DNA of 64,000 bases from Artocarpus heterophyllus (GCA_025403435.1 CM046340.1:11290091-11354090), one strand, 5' to 3'. Counted from the stretch's first letter, positions 23,921-36,617 are shown. The notes: generated by a model not told the origin, from the sequence alone. Numbers and translations are program-made.

Positions 23921-25410
23921 TTGCATGAGAGAGATAAAGACAATCAATGTACATAAGGTTGGCCGCCAAGATGACGGTGAGATCAACCACCAATTTAACA
24001 ATAAGTTCGACCGTCCGACGAGGTCGACACCTTAATTGAAAGAGGGATAGCCAAAGAAACACCTCAACTGTATTTACCTTATTTGTATTCACCTCGGTCA
24101 TATTCACCTCGGTCATATTTAGCTCAACCTTCTTCACCTTGGCTTATATAGAAATTATGCCAAAATCATCACAATATCCGACCTGGCAAATGGATAACTA
24201 TAAAACTATATAAAATCCAAAGATCATGGGAAACCGTGTTTGGTATTTAAACTGAAGATTTCCAAGATGGCAAAAAACTTTCAATCTTATTAGAATCTAC
24301 AACATTCTAGATATGCAGAAGAGATAAACTCAATAGAAAGTCACATTAGATTCATCAAGCCAATTAGATAGGAAATTATCTTATATTTAAATTTGAATTA
24401 TAAAAAGAAGTTCAGAATATGATTGACCTAATAATTTACAAATAGAGGGCAGGCTCAAGTCCAATTCTAGGCACAAGCCTTAGTGTTAATCTTGTAAACA
24501 GTTTTCTTATAGTGAAATATCTCATCACTAAGAAAACCCTAGTGGATATAGCCTTTAATTGAGGTGAATCATTATAAAACTCTTTGCGTGTTCTTATTAT
24601 TTTCCTCAATGTTTATTTAGTTCTTACATAAAAGATCAACTCCGTGAGGAATTTAGAGAGATATTTGTTAGATGAATTTTGCCCGTCAACAATGAATATC
24701 ATTGATATAAATATCATTGATATTGTGATGATGTTATTGCCTCTACTCTCATGAGATGAAATTATCTACCTCTGAGATATGATCATGTATGCACGCTCAC
24801 CTCAATGATTAGGTTGATGGAATTAAATTAATTCAAGTGACCAATCCTACTTGATGAATCACTTAAGTTAAGACCTTGAGTGTCGTTGTAGGGTCAGCTC
24901 CCCCGATTCCCCATGATTACACGGTATAAGAACACAGCCGACGACGCGATGCATAAGCATAATTGGACCATATGATGTGATTTTCTCATAAAAGTATGAT
25001 GCAATACTAAAATATATAGTTAAAAAAAAACCAAATATTACGTATTTTATTAATCCAAAAATTTATTATTATTTTTTAAGGGGATCCAGAAATTTATTTG
25101 ATATGATGAACTGAATTTTTAATACTTTCCTTTGATCAAGGAACGTGAATCTTGAACCCCCACAATAAAAATGTGGACAAAAAACACTCCCTCGCTACGA
25201 GGATCTTTTGGGTTGGAAGAATGTTAAAGAAAAGATTTTGCTTGGGACTAAAAGACAAATCAAACATCAAATAACAGGAGCCAAAAACATTACAATGTCT
25301 TAGAAAAATGTGGTTACAATTAATTTTTTTGTTTAAAATATTATAATATATAAGAGTTTTATATGATAATAACTTTCTACATTTTACTATGACATGTGAC
25401 ATCTTACAAT

Positions 25411-25564
25411 GGTTTGTTTAAGAGATATGTTAAAAATAATAAATTTTAAGTGATACAATATAAAGTTTTTACATACTGTAATAAAAAGTAAAAATTTACT
25501 ACTATATAAAGTCCTTGCATGCTACAATAAACTCCATGTTTAATTTATTTCGCAAACGAACCCT
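25411..25564. mobile_element. MITE of the GTGTTTGG/core family, diverged
   Basis: GGTTTGTTTAAG at the left, CGCAAACGAACCC at the right (inverted). The interior holds two copies of the TATAAAGTNNTTACATACT-type core. Confidence 0.4.
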
Positions 25565-25781
25565 AAAATAAATAATAAGGAAATGAAATTATATGTTTTC
25601 TTTTTTCTTTTTTTTTTTTTTGTTTTTAGGATAAATCATTTAAGGAATTCATCATCGTCCTCTCCTTGGCATTTTTTTTTTTTTTTAAAGTTTGATTAAA
25701 GCTTCCCCATATGAGACTCTTACTTTTAATGTGAATCCTCTCGACCCTTCTTCATTCCCTTTGTTTTCTCCATCTCTCTGG

Positions 25782-26267
25782 GTAAGTTGCTCCATCCCTT
25801 TTTATATTTCAAGTTGATTTCTTTGACGTCGTCCTAAAATCTCTCCCTTTTATTTTAGTTTGTCATAATCTTCGAATTCCATGTTAATGTCTTCCTTAAT
25901 TAGTCGCAATTTTTATCAGTACTTGGAAAATATACAAAACCCTTTTGCTTCTTCGTTTTGCTGGAATTTGTTGAACCTTTGTTCTTCATGATTCGTTCCG
26001 CTCAATTTGTGTTGACCGACAAGCTTAAAATTGGTCACTTTATTCAAAATTCCATGTAGAAAACTGGGTACTTTTTCGATTTTATTTTATTTTATTTTTT
26101 GTTTTGGGTTTTTTTTTTATTATTACTTTGTTGATGTTATGCTTTTGTATTTCTGTTCAATTGGTCCTATATTTTTGTTGTGGGGCCTAGAGATTTTTGC
26201 CTTTTGGCTGTGTGTATTATCTCATATAATATCGATTAATTTTGAGTTTTTTCTTTCATTGTTGCAG
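25782..26267 (+). other. Probable 5' UTR intron of the PILS2-like gene
   Basis: The donor CTCTGG|GTAAGT at 25782 and acceptor TTTCATTGTTGCAG| ending at 26267 frame 486 T-rich bases just upstream of the ATG at 26306. This is typical of plant leader introns. The first exon would be the CT-rich leader ending at 25781. Inferred from splice consensus only. Confidence 0.6.
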
Positions 26268-26305
26268 AAAGTTATATTGATATTAAACTTCAAGTACTCA
26301 AAACC

Positions 26306-27655
26306 ATGATTTTTCGGATTCTTTCTGTACTTTATCAAAAAAATGTGCAATCTAGTGGGGAAGATGTGATGAGTGCAGTAGTGCCTTTGTTGAAACTTCT
26401 TGCACTCGCAGTTATTGGACTGGTTCTCGCAAACCCCAAAAACCCAGTCATTCCGAGAGCCACCTTTAAGCTCCTTAGCGAGCTTGTTTTTGCACTTTTT
26501 TTGCCCTGTCTAATCTTTAGTGAGCTTGGTGATGCAATCACATCAGAAAACATTGCATAATGGTGGTTTTTTCCAGTTAACGTGTTAGTTAGTACAGCCG
26601 TTGGTTGTGTCCTAGGGTACATGGTGGTGATTATATGCCGCCCGCCTCCCGAGCTCAACAGATTTACCATTATCATGACTGCATTTGGGAATACTGGAAA
26701 TCTCCCTCTTGCCACCGTTGGATCCGTCTGTCATACGTCGGATAACCCGTTTGGACCCCATTGTCACTCTCGAGGAGTCGCCTATGTTTCGTATGCCCAG
26801 TGGGTCTCTGTGATTCTTGTTTACACCCTTGTTTATCACATGATGGAGCCTGCATTGGAGTTTTACGAGATCGTTGAGGAAGGAACTGAGATTGAGGAAG
26901 AGCTCCCGGCTAACGATATAAGCAGGCCTCTTCTTGTGGAAGCTGAATGGCACGGCATCGAGGAAAAAGAAACTGAACATTCAAAGACACCCTTCATTGC
27001 TAGGATTTTCAATAGCATCTCGAATGTTTCACAGTCAACTATTCCTGATCCAGGAGAGAGTAGCGAATTGAGTCCTAGATCCATACGGTGTCTGGCTGAG
27101 CCAAGAGTAGTTAGGAGGATAAGAATTGTTGCCGAACAAACTCCCATAAGGCACGTACTTCAGCCCCCAACAATTGCCTCTCTTTTAGCCATCGTTATAG
27201 GGATAGTACCTCAGTTAAAGGCTATTTTCTTTGGAGACAACGCCCCACTCGAGGTTTTCACAAGTAGTTTAGAGATTGTAACTGGAGCAACTGTGTCTTC
27301 TGTGATGCTTGTTCTCGGAGGTATGCTTGCAGAGGGCCCTAACGAATCCAGACTTGGCCTTCGAACTACTATCGGTATAACTGTGACAAGGCTCTTGTTG
27401 CTTCCTCTATTTGGGATAGGAATCGTGGCATTGGCTGATAAACTGAACATCCTGATTGTGGGAGATCGGATGTACAGATTCATCCTCTTGGTGCAGTACA
27501 CGACACCAAGTGCTATTTTATTGGGAGCGATCGCCAGTTTGAGGGGATATGCAGTTAGTGAGGCTTCATCTCTCATCTTCTGGCAGCACTTGTTTGCTCT
27601 CTTCTCTCTTTCTTTGTATATTGTTGTCTACTTTAAATTGCTTACATATGTTTGA
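26306..27655 (+). pseudogene. PILS2: PIN-LIKES auxin carrier, PILS2 type, with one in-frame stop
   Basis: One uninterrupted frame of 450 codons except for TAA at codon 85 (26558-26560), just before Trp-Trp-Phe-Phe-Pro-Val-Asn. PILS proteins are ER membrane carriers that take auxin into the ER and lower nuclear auxin signalling. The N-terminal hydrophobic bundle (codons 25-180) contains ANPKNPVIPRATFKLLSELV and AFGNTGNLP. A charged central loop (about 185-285) contains SRPLLVEAEW. The C-terminal bundle (285-449) contains MLVLGGMLAEGPNES and YTTPSAILLGAIASLRGYA. Length matches Arabidopsis PILS2 (about 453 residues). No other stop or frameshift is present, so the nonsense change is recent, a base-call error, or a segregating null allele. 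A conserved start could also be the Met at codon 22. The family assignment is sure; the state of the gene is not. Confidence 0.85.
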
Positions 27656-28300
27656 GTCTGCTTGATTTAATTTTTGCTGCCTCAAAACTTGGATGAATGG
27701 TTTTTGCTTATTATCAGGAGGTAAACTGCTTTCTCTCTGTTCATTTGTTTGTGAGATAAATATTGTGCCTTTTCCTTTGTCAGTGAAAAATTATTGGGCG
27801 GTGTTTCTGAAAAAAAAAAATTTGTGCCTTTTTCTTTGTCATTGAATGTTTTAGAATTACTAAATATAGTTCATCAATATTATTCTATAGATTGTATTTG
27901 TTATTAGTTTGGCCATAGATTTTGACTTGATGAATCAACAAAATGTACGCAGCGATGTGTTTGTACTTGCAAGGTTAAGGGATGTTTAGTTTGGTTGAAC
28001 TACAGATTTGTAGAAGTGATTTGTGTTCATGGGGCAACTTTACTTTGCATCAAATGGAAAGCGAAAGCGAATAATGATTCCCTTTTCCCATCTAATCACA
28101 TGTTTACTTACAAAATTGGTTATACGAGTGAGGCCCACATAATACAAAGAATGAGGAAAGAGACTATTAATCGTTGGATCCTCTTGATTCCTCGCCAAAG
28201 GGAATGAATGTAGAAGTTTCTTATAATAAATTCCAATGTGTTAATGATTCTTTGACTGTGTGAAAGGATATTCAGTAATTATATTGATATAATTACCGTT
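27656..28300. other. 3' flank of the PILS2-like gene
   Basis: T-rich sequence expected to hold the 3' UTR. The phrase TTTGTGCCTTTTTCTTTGTCA occurs twice in diverged form (about 27760 and 27820). No further gene. Confidence 0.4.
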
Positions 28301-28846
28301 ACTAAGTATAGTAAACGCTAGAAAAGAAATTTGATTGTTTTTTATTACACCATCTAATAGAAATGGGATTAATGTTCCTCATCCTTGTTTAGTTACTTTT
28401 CTTTTCAATCCCAATTACTTTTTTCCTTATATTTCTTTACGGCACCCTTAATGTATTGTGTTGTACACAATTTATGCACGTCTCTGGGAAACTTGTGTTG
28501 GGAAAGGGAATAAAATTTTCTAAGCCAAAATAGAGACTTCAGCTAAAATGTTATATTCCTTTTGACCAACCATCTTACTTTGAATATGGAATGTTGATCA
28601 GAGCCAATATGCTTCAAAACTCTGGAGGTCCTCTTATGGCTGGACCTTGACCCATTGCACATTAAAATCATGTGGAAATTTGAATATTTATGTGAAAGTT
28701 GTTTCTTGGCGTTTGTATGTCCAAAAACCTCTTTCTGGCTCAGAGTCTTTGGTCTTGAATCTTTCTGGTCAAATCTCTAAGCATGTACTTATTGTGTTAT
28801 CCTTTTTTAATTTTTTTTCTGTAAATTAATAGAGAATGCTTTAGAG

Positions 28847-28850
<4 letters not shown>

Positions 28851-28877
<27 letters not shown>
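28851..28877 (+). repeat. GA microsatellite, copy A
   Basis: (GA)n followed by GGGAGGGAGAG; the equivalent shorter tract is at 32484-32506 in copy B. Confidence 0.85.
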
Positions 28878-28883
<6 letters not shown>

Positions 28884-30116
28884 AGAGATTGGACACTACT
28901 ACTAATTTTATTTTTTAAGCGTTCCTTTGGTGGAGCCTGTATTAAAAAAATGAATACAAACAAAAACAAAAACAAAACAGAATAGCAAGCTTTTATATTT
29001 TTGAAACGGGCCTTATGGTGACAAAACTTTGATTGAGATCCTCCAAGCTGCGTAAGATATAAGAAAACTCTTACTTTTCTCAAAATAAGAAAAGGGTTGT
29101 CTAAGACTAGAAATGCATAATTTTTTTTTTCCCCTTAAGAGAAAATTCCTACTTTGCTTTCGTCAACCATTATCCTTGGGCCCTGAGGAAAGAATGGATG
29201 ATGTTATATATAATTAGGAGTGTTATCATTAATTTTTCAATTAATCGTAAATTGTTATAAAAAAAAAAAACTAATGTTTGTGTTTAGTAATTGAGATGTA
29301 CGGACGGAAAAGATAATTTGCGGCTCACATCCTTAACCTATTACTAGTGTTACTTATTTATTTATTTATTTATTTATTAAACTTAGAGGTGAGGAATTTA
29401 AACAATTAACTTTTAGGTGAAGTTAGGTATAATTTTACTTTTAAGTTATGCATACAACTACTTGTACCAGTGTTACACTTGGATACAATTGTTAAAAATA
29501 TGCTTCATGGATTTCATAGTAACGTAAACAGTACTTGTGAGGTTCCTAAGCATTAAAAAATTTGTCCTGTGGTCCAATATTTAAGAAAGTGTGACACTCC
29601 CTATTTGTTGGTGATTTTTTTTAACACCTGCTCTCTTTTTTTTTTTTTTTTTTTTGTATTAGATCAGTTTGTTTCAAACTTTTTTTGGTTTAAAATAAAA
29701 AGTTTAAGAAGTGTGATTTGAAAAATAGGTTCGAAATCTTAAAAACATAAAGGAGGTAATTTTGAATTTAGAGGAAATTTTGAGCAAATTATCATATCGT
29801 GGTTTGAAATAAATTTGAGTTTTTAATTGCTAAACACATGTTTTGGAGAGATTTTGAGTTCAAAAACGCTATAAACACTCCAACCAAATGCGTTCTTGAG
29901 GTTCCAACGTAGTAGGTCTTGTGTACGTGACTTGAGTTTCAAGGTGTTAGTTTTCGCATATATGCGTTTTTAGGCTGCTTGTGTGGGCAATTAACAGTCA
30001 AAATTGATGTTGTTGGACGAGTGAGCTGTACACTTTTCCTTCTGCTCATTAAAAAAGAAGAAGAAGAAGAAGAAGAAGAAGAAAACATTACACTTTTCCA
30101 TGTGCACATCTTAATA

Positions 30117-30124
30117 GTTGGAGT
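30117..30124. repeat. hAT target duplication, left, copy A
   Basis: GTTGGAGT, 7 of 8 bases equal to GTCGGAGT at 31541-31548. Confidence 0.6.
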
Positions 30125-31540
30125 CAAGGACGAAAATATCAATCTCGTCGAGGTTGTCGAGATTTTGATTTACAAATTATGTCGTGGATATTGTCGATAT
30201 CGACAGATATTAAAAAAAAATAGATATTATAAGAAAAAACTTTTAAGTTTTTCTTACAACTTTCTACAATGCTAATAATCAATATTACTTAATTTAAACT
30301 AAATTAATAACATAATTAATACAATACTAATCTAATAAGAGAATTATATTACTTACTATAAAAAGATACTATCATTATATATATTGGTTATGTTTTTAAT
30401 ATTATTTTTTAAGTACTTATTACAAATAAGATACAATAATATAATAAAGTACATAAAAACTACCGCTCAATATAATAAAGTACGTATAAATTCCAGGTGT
30501 CTTTAATATTAAAAGGAGTTTCTAGCGGATTGGAAAGCATCATGTAGGTTCTGCTCTTGATCTAAACAATACATCTGTCAAGATATTATCCTTCAATAGT
30601 TCTGTATGTGCCATATGTATGTTTCTTGATCTCTTCCTATTATTAATACATAAAATAAATATTGTTGATTTATCTAACTTGACAAGTAGTCTTCATGAAG
30701 TTGTAATGATATCTCAATCCAAATTTATGGTGGAGGATACACAGGATTATCAAACAAACTATCTTGGTTTTGTACTTCTAAACTTATCTCTGTTTGAGAA
30801 TTATAAAGAATATTATAACCATAATAATTTTTGTTATTTTCCAAAGCTAAGGGAGTCAAAGCTTAAGGCAACAGAATCCTCATCAGTTTGATTCATTTGA
30901 ATTTCACTACGTCTTCTTATATGGTGCTTTATAATTGCCCTAATACTCTCACTTGCTGCCTTAAAACTATGATCTTCATCTCGTATAGCATGCGTAAAAT
31001 TTTCTTCTCTAGTGAATGAACTCAAGGGCATTTGATTGGACATTGTGCTTCCTCTTCTTTCATAATTTCCATCATCATTATCATCACCACCCAATTATTG
31101 TCATCATCATTCGTGTCGTTGAAATTATAACAAAATTTATGTGCTCCATGAAGAACAATAATTTAAATTAGTAGACAAAAATAGTAAAAATATAGTACAC
31201 ACATCTACATATAACAAGACATAAAGCTTTATAGAAGAGCCATGAACTATTTATTTTATAGTAAGAATTATTTAAAGACTAAATAAGTCTTAATAAATAC
31301 TTTTTTGTTGTCTTTAGGTTTAAAATATTAGTCACATTTTACTAAAAATATTTTTAAAAAAAGTTTTGAATTTTCACGGATATTCACCAATATTATGGAT
31401 TTTTGTGGACATTATGGATATTTTACAGACATTTCAAAAAAAAAAAAAAAATCTTCCCTCCTCCTATATCTTTGTTGAGACTTCGAAATATAGATATGGT
31501 TGTAGAAATATCGACAATATCATGGACATTTTCATCCTTG
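30125..31540. mobile_element. Ac-like hAT derivative inside duplication copy A
   Basis: The left end is CAAGGACGAAAATATC and the right end inverted is CAAGGATGAAAATGTC (14 of 16 identical). This is close to the CAGGGATGAAA terminus I recall for maize Ac. Eight-base flanks GTTGGAGT / GTCGGAGT are a near-perfect target duplication. Both subterminal regions are dense in ATATCG/CGATAT motifs, as in hAT elements. Length is 1,416 bp, too short for a full transposase. One minus-strand frame (30834-31094) may be a remnant. The same element, same position, is in copy B, so insertion preceded the duplication. Confidence 0.75.
30834..31094 (-). pseudogene. Coding remnant inside the hAT derivative, copy A
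   Basis: 86-codon frame starting GGDDNDDGNYERRGS, then FTREENFTHAIRDEDHSF and SESIRAIIKHHIRRR. A diverged version is kept in copy B (34414-34620), where the frame also stays open through the first half. I do not recognise a domain. Its position in a hAT derivative suggests a leftover of the element's own gene, but that is inference. Confidence 0.35.
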
Positions 31541-31548
31541 GTCGGAGT
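31541..31548. repeat. hAT target duplication, right, copy A
   Basis: GTCGGAGT directly after the inverted terminus. Confidence 0.6.
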
Positions 31549-33682
31549 TAATGTTTTGGGTCTTTCTTTAGCAGAGACCTTTACTGGGTATTGCATATTT
31601 TTCAAACTGTTGACATTGACCAAAATCATTTTTTTTAGATTTGATGGTTGAAAAATAAAAATATCTATTTATAGGTTACTTTTTTAGTATTCAACAGAGA
31701 AATTGCTTAATGTTTATTAGATGATTTCTTGTGAATATTTTGCCTCTTCCTAATGCTGTGTAGAATTTGACTTTTTCTTCAAGTTATATTCGCCTTCGGT
31801 AGTTCATTGTTTTGGTAATTAATTGAGGAAAAAAACTACCTCGGTTATTAATTAGGCAATTTCTCTTGTAAGAAAAAAAAAAGAAAGATAATCATTGATA
31901 GATATTTATTTTTCGGTTGTTAAATAATTTTGAGCAATTTTAATACGTGCACCATCAACGAGGATTTACTAAGTATGATAAACACTAGAAAGAAAATTTG
32001 ATTGTTTTTTATTACACCATCGAATAGAAAGGGAATTAGTGTTCCTTATCCTTGTTTAGTTACTCTTCTTTTCAATCCCAGTTACTTTTCTCCTTACATT
32101 TCTTTACGGCGCCCTTAATGTATTGTGTTGTACACAATTTAGGCGCGTCTCTGGAGAACTTGTGTTTGGGAAGGGAATAAATTTTTCTAAGCCAAAATAG
32201 AGACTTCAACCAAACTGTTATATTCCTTTTGACCAACCAGCTTAGTTTGAATATGGAATGTTGATCAGAGCCAACATGCTTCAAAACTCTGGAGGTCCTC
32301 TTATGGTTGGACCTTGACCCATTGCACATTAAAATCATGTGGAAAGTTGAATATTTATGTGAAAGTTGTTTCTTGGCGTTTATTTGTCCAAAAACCTCTT
32401 TCTGGCTTAGATTCTTTGATCTTGATTCTTTCTAGTTAAATCTCTAAGCATGTATGTTATTGTGTTATCCTTTTTTATTTTAGAAGAGAGAGAGAGAGAG
32501 AGAGAGATTGGACTACTACTAATTTTTATTTTTAAGCGTTCCTCTGGTGGAGCCTGTATTAAAAAAATAAACAAAAACAAAATACCAAGCTTTTATATTT
32601 AAGAAACGGGGCTTCTGATGACACAACTTTGATTGCAATCTTCCAAGCTGCCTAAGATATAAGTAAACTCTACGTTTCTCAAAATAAGAAAAGGGTTGTC
32701 TAAGACTAGAAATGCATAATTTTTTTTTCCCTTTAAGAGAAAATTCCTACTTTGCTTTCTCAACCATTATCCATGGGCCTTGAGGAGAGAACGGACGAAG
32801 TTATATATAATTAGGAGTGTTATCATTCATTTTTCAATTAATCGTAAATTGTTACAAAGAAACTAAGGTTTGTGTTTAGTAATTAACATGTACTTACGCA
32901 AAAGATGATTTGCGGCTCACGTCCTCAAGCTATTACTAGTGTTATTTATTTATTTATTTATTTATTGAACTTGCAGGCGAGGAATTTAAATTCTTAACCT
33001 TTAGGTTGAGTCAAGTATGATTTTACCTTTAAATAATGCCTACGACTACTTTGACCATTGTTAGACACAGTTGTTAAAAATATGCTTCATAGATTTCATA
33101 GTAACATAAACAGTACTTGTGAGGTTCCTAAGCATTAAAAAATTTACCCCGTGGTTCAATATTTAAGAAAGTGTGACACTCTATTTGTCGGTGATTTTTT
33201 TAACACTTGCTCTTTTTTTTTTTTTTTTTTTGGTATTAGTTTAGTTTGTTTCAAACTTTTTTGGTTTAAAATGAGAAATTTGAAAAGTACGGTTTGAAAA
33301 ATAAGTTCAATATCTTAAAAACAAGGAAGAGGTAATTTTAAATTTAGGAAAAAATTTGAGTTCAAATTGTCACATCGTGGTTTGAAATAAATTTAAGTTT
33401 TTAATTACCAAACACAAATTTCAAAGAGATTTTGAGTTTAAAAACCATATTAACACTCCAACCAAACATACTCTTAAAGGTTCCAACATAGTAGGTCTTG
33501 TGTAAGTTACTTTGAGTTTCAAGATGTTAGTGTTCGTACACATGCGGTGTAAGGCTGTTTGTGTGGTCAAGTAACAGTCAAAATTGATGTTGTTGGACGA
33601 ATGAGCTATACATTTTCCCTTCTGGTCATAAAAACAAAAAAAAAAAATCACTTTTCCTTCTGCACATCTTAATAGTTGGAGT

Positions 33683-35059
33683 CAAGGATGAAAATATTGA
33701 TGTCATTGAGGTTGTCAAGATTTTAATTTATAGATAATATTGTAGATATTGTCGATGTTTGCGGATATTTGAAAAAAAAATAGATATTACAAGAAAAACT
33801 TGTAATTGTTTTTACAACTTTCTACAATGTTAAAATAATCAATATTACTTAATTTAAATCAAGTTAATAATATAATTAATATAATATTGATATAATATGA
33901 GAATTATATTGCTTACTATAAAAGGATACTATCATTATTTATATTGATTGTTTCTAATATTATTTTTATGTACTTATTATAAACAAGATACAATAATGTA
34001 ATAGAGCACATAAAATTTACCATTAAATATGATAAAGTACACACAAACTTTAGGTGTCTTTAATATTAAAAGGAGTTTCTAACTAGTTAGAAAGCATCAT
34101 GTAAGTTCCGCTCATGATCTAAACAACAAATCTAACAGGATATTACCCTTGAATAGTTCTGAATGTGTCATATGTATGTCTTTTGATCTCTTCCTATTAT
34201 TAATCTATAAATTAGATATTATTGATTTATCTAAGTTGATGAATAGTCTTTATGAAGTTGTAATGATATCTCAACACTAATTTATGGTGGAGGATACACA
34301 GGATTATCAAAGAAACTATATTGGTTTTATACTATAAAGAATATTATAACCATAATAATTTTTGTTATTTTTCAAAGCTGATGGAGTCAAAGCTCAAGGT
34401 AACGGAATTCTCATCAGTATGACTCATTTGAATTGTACCATGTCTTTTTATATATTATAATTGCCCTAATACTCTCACCTGTTGCCCTACAACTATGATC
34501 TTTATCTTGTGTAACATGCGTAAACTTTTCTTCTCTAGTGAATGGACTCAAAGGTATTTGATTGGATATTATACTTCCTCTTCTTTCATAATTTGCATCA
34601 TCATTATCATCACCACCCAACCATCGTCATCATCATTAGTGTCATTGAAATTGTAACAAAATTTATGTGCTCTAGGAAGAACAATAATTTAAACTAGTAG
34701 ACAAAAATAGTAAAAATATAGTATATATATCTACATGTAACAAGACATAATGCTTTATAGAAGAGTCATGAACTATTCATTTTAAAAGTAAAAATTATTT
34801 AAAGACTAAATAAGTCTTAATAAATACTTTATAATTGTCTTTAGGGTTAGTCACATTTTATTAAAAATAATTTTTAAAAAAAGTTTTGAATTTTCACAAA
34901 TGTTCACCGTATTACAAATACTTGTAGACATTGTAGATATTTTACGGATATCTCGGAAAAAAAATTCTTCCCTCTCCCTCTTCTATATCTTTGTCGAGAC
35001 TTTAAAATATAGATATGGTCGTGAAAATATCGGCAATATCATGAACATTTTCATGCTTG
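33683..35059. mobile_element. Ac-like hAT derivative inside duplication copy B
   Basis: Left end CAAGGATGAAAATATTG, right end inverted CAAGCATGAAAATGTTC. Flanks are GTTGGAGT (33675-33682) and GTCAGAGT (35060-35067). It is the copy of the element at 30125-31540 carried along by the duplication and slightly more decayed. Confidence 0.72.
34414..34620 (-). pseudogene. Coding remnant inside the hAT derivative, copy B
   Basis: 68-codon frame, GGDDNDDANYERRGS at the start and FTREEKFTHVTQDKDHS in the middle, paralogous to 30834-31094 and cut short by a deletion plus stop. Product not recognised. Confidence 0.35.
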
Positions 35060-35802
35060 GTCAGAGTTAATGTTTTGGGTCTTTCTTTAGTGGAGACCTT
35101 TACTGGGTAGTGCATATTTTTTAAACTGTTGACTTTGATCAAAATTATTATTTTTTTTAGATTTGATGGCTGAAAAATAAAAATACATAGTTATAGGTTA
35201 CTTTTTCAGTATCCAACAGATAAATTGCCTAATGTTTATTAGATGATTTCTTGTGAATATTTTACCTTTGCCTAATGCTGTGCAGAATTCGACTTTATCT
35301 TCGAGTTGTTTTCGCCTTCTGTAATTCTCTGTTTTGGTAATTATTTGAGGAAAAACACGATCTCGGTTATTAATTAGGCAATTTCTCTTGTACTAACCAG
35401 AGAAGATAGTCATTGATAGGTTTTTATTTTTCAGTTATTAAATAATTTTGAACAATTTTAATACGTGCATTGTTGATCAGGATTTCTATTGAAAAAATCC
35501 TGCTATTAATTATGAAAAAAAAAAACGAAAAAAAAGGTTTTTAATTTGAAACTTACGTTATCTATGTGCTGACCTCCACAGAAACAGTGGAAGGCAAAAC
35601 AACCAGATTTGGAGCTGCGAAGCATGCCTGTTTCCGAGGGCAAACTCGTCTACACATTTGACTTCCCTAAGTTGGTGTTTTTCCCAGTTTCCAAAAGGTA
35701 TGAAAAAGATTTGAGATGGCCCACTACAACCCAAAATCTGCAGCCAAGGATTTGTCTTTCCCAAGATGCCTTGCTAAGATCTTGAGAAACTCAAACGTCC
35801 TT

Positions 35803-35876
35803 AAGTATTTGAATAAAGATTTAAATTTTTGTAAAAAAAAATATTATAATAAAATGATTTTAAATATCTAACCAAG
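35803..35876. mobile_element. Short AT-rich MITE, family 2, partial
   Basis: AAGTATTTGAATAAAGATTTAAA and ATATTATAATAAAATGATTT, as at 40688-40788; the right end is shortened. Confidence 0.5.
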
Positions 35877-36617
35877 CCAGGCTTCTATTCAGTATTCATA
35901 GAATTGTAACGTCACCCTCCAAACAGCAAGAAACAGCTTTACCATGAAGCTGAAGCACCCAATAAAAAAATTAGCAAAAATAACATATTCATAGGTATAT
36001 ATCTAGCATAGGTTAGAGCAATTGTTTCACTATGTTCACTCGTTAAAAAATATGAGAGTGAGAAAGATTTATACGTAGAAAGTATGACAAAAAAAAAATA
36101 AAAATTATTTTGTGGGAGGGTCTTGCATAAATGATATATATCTTCAACAGTTAAATTTTTTCAAAATCACATTAAAATAAAAAATAAAACAAATGATTTT
36201 TGATACAAATGTAATTGCGTTGAACTTTTTTTTTTTTAATTTCTTGCCACATAAATCTCTATTAAAACAAACACCTTATTGATAATATTTTCTTTTTAAC
36301 ATGCTGAATCTATAATTTTTTTTTTGTTTTATCAAGATTTTGATGGAGTTTAATATTTAAAAATGTGCACTATAATAAAGCATAGAATTCAGATTTGTTT
36401 TTTGAATTTTTTTGTCTCATTGTTTTTTCCTTTACTACTTATTTGTTGTGTTATTTAAATTTAATAATCTAACTCTGTAAATAAGATCTAAGCATTAAAA
36501 ATAATTAAATAATTTAATAAGAGGTCAAAATTTAATTAAAAAACAGTTAATAAAACAGAAAAATGAAACAATAGACTTGACTCTCGAGTATAATATCTTA
36601 TAAAAAGAACTTCAAGG

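Larger units (their letters stand above)
22731..25740. other. Decayed repeat DNA
   Basis: No gene seen. Includes a minisatellite (23660-23920). The stretch at about 24470-24690 (AAAACCCTAGTGGAT, then AACTCTTTGCGTGTTCTTAT) looks like the transcribed end of a copia-type LTR, but no partner LTR was found. Confidence 0.4.
28301..31967 (+). repeat. 3.6-kb tandem duplication, copy A
   Basis: Starts ACTAAGTATAGTAAACGCTAG and runs to AACGAGGATTT. It abuts copy B directly, with the same start and end phrases. Shared internal landmarks in order: GTACACAATTTA(T/G)GC, a GA microsatellite, GTTTCAAACTTTTTT, the hAT-like element and AATTTCTCTTGTA. Both copies keep almost all landmarks, so this is a true unit duplication, not chance similarity. 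No intact gene inside. Confidence 0.9.
31968..35485 (+). repeat. 3.5-kb tandem duplication, copy B
   Basis: Begins ACTAAGTATGATAAACACTAG and ends GATCAGGATTT, matching copy A from end to end with scattered substitutions and small indels (3,518 against 3,667 bp). The boundary between copies at 31967/31968 is clean, as left by unequal crossing over. Confidence 0.9.

Noticed and set aside
26529..26576. Possible 48-base intron (GT at 26529, TTTTTTCCAG at 26576) that would remove the stop codon in frame
   Set aside because: Shorter than plant introns normally are, and it would delete the conserved stretch up to WWFFP, part of a membrane segment. Worth a look in RNA data but not supported.
30055..30081. 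Glu-rich frame over a GAA repeat
   Set aside because: Simple-sequence artefact inside the duplicated noncoding unit.
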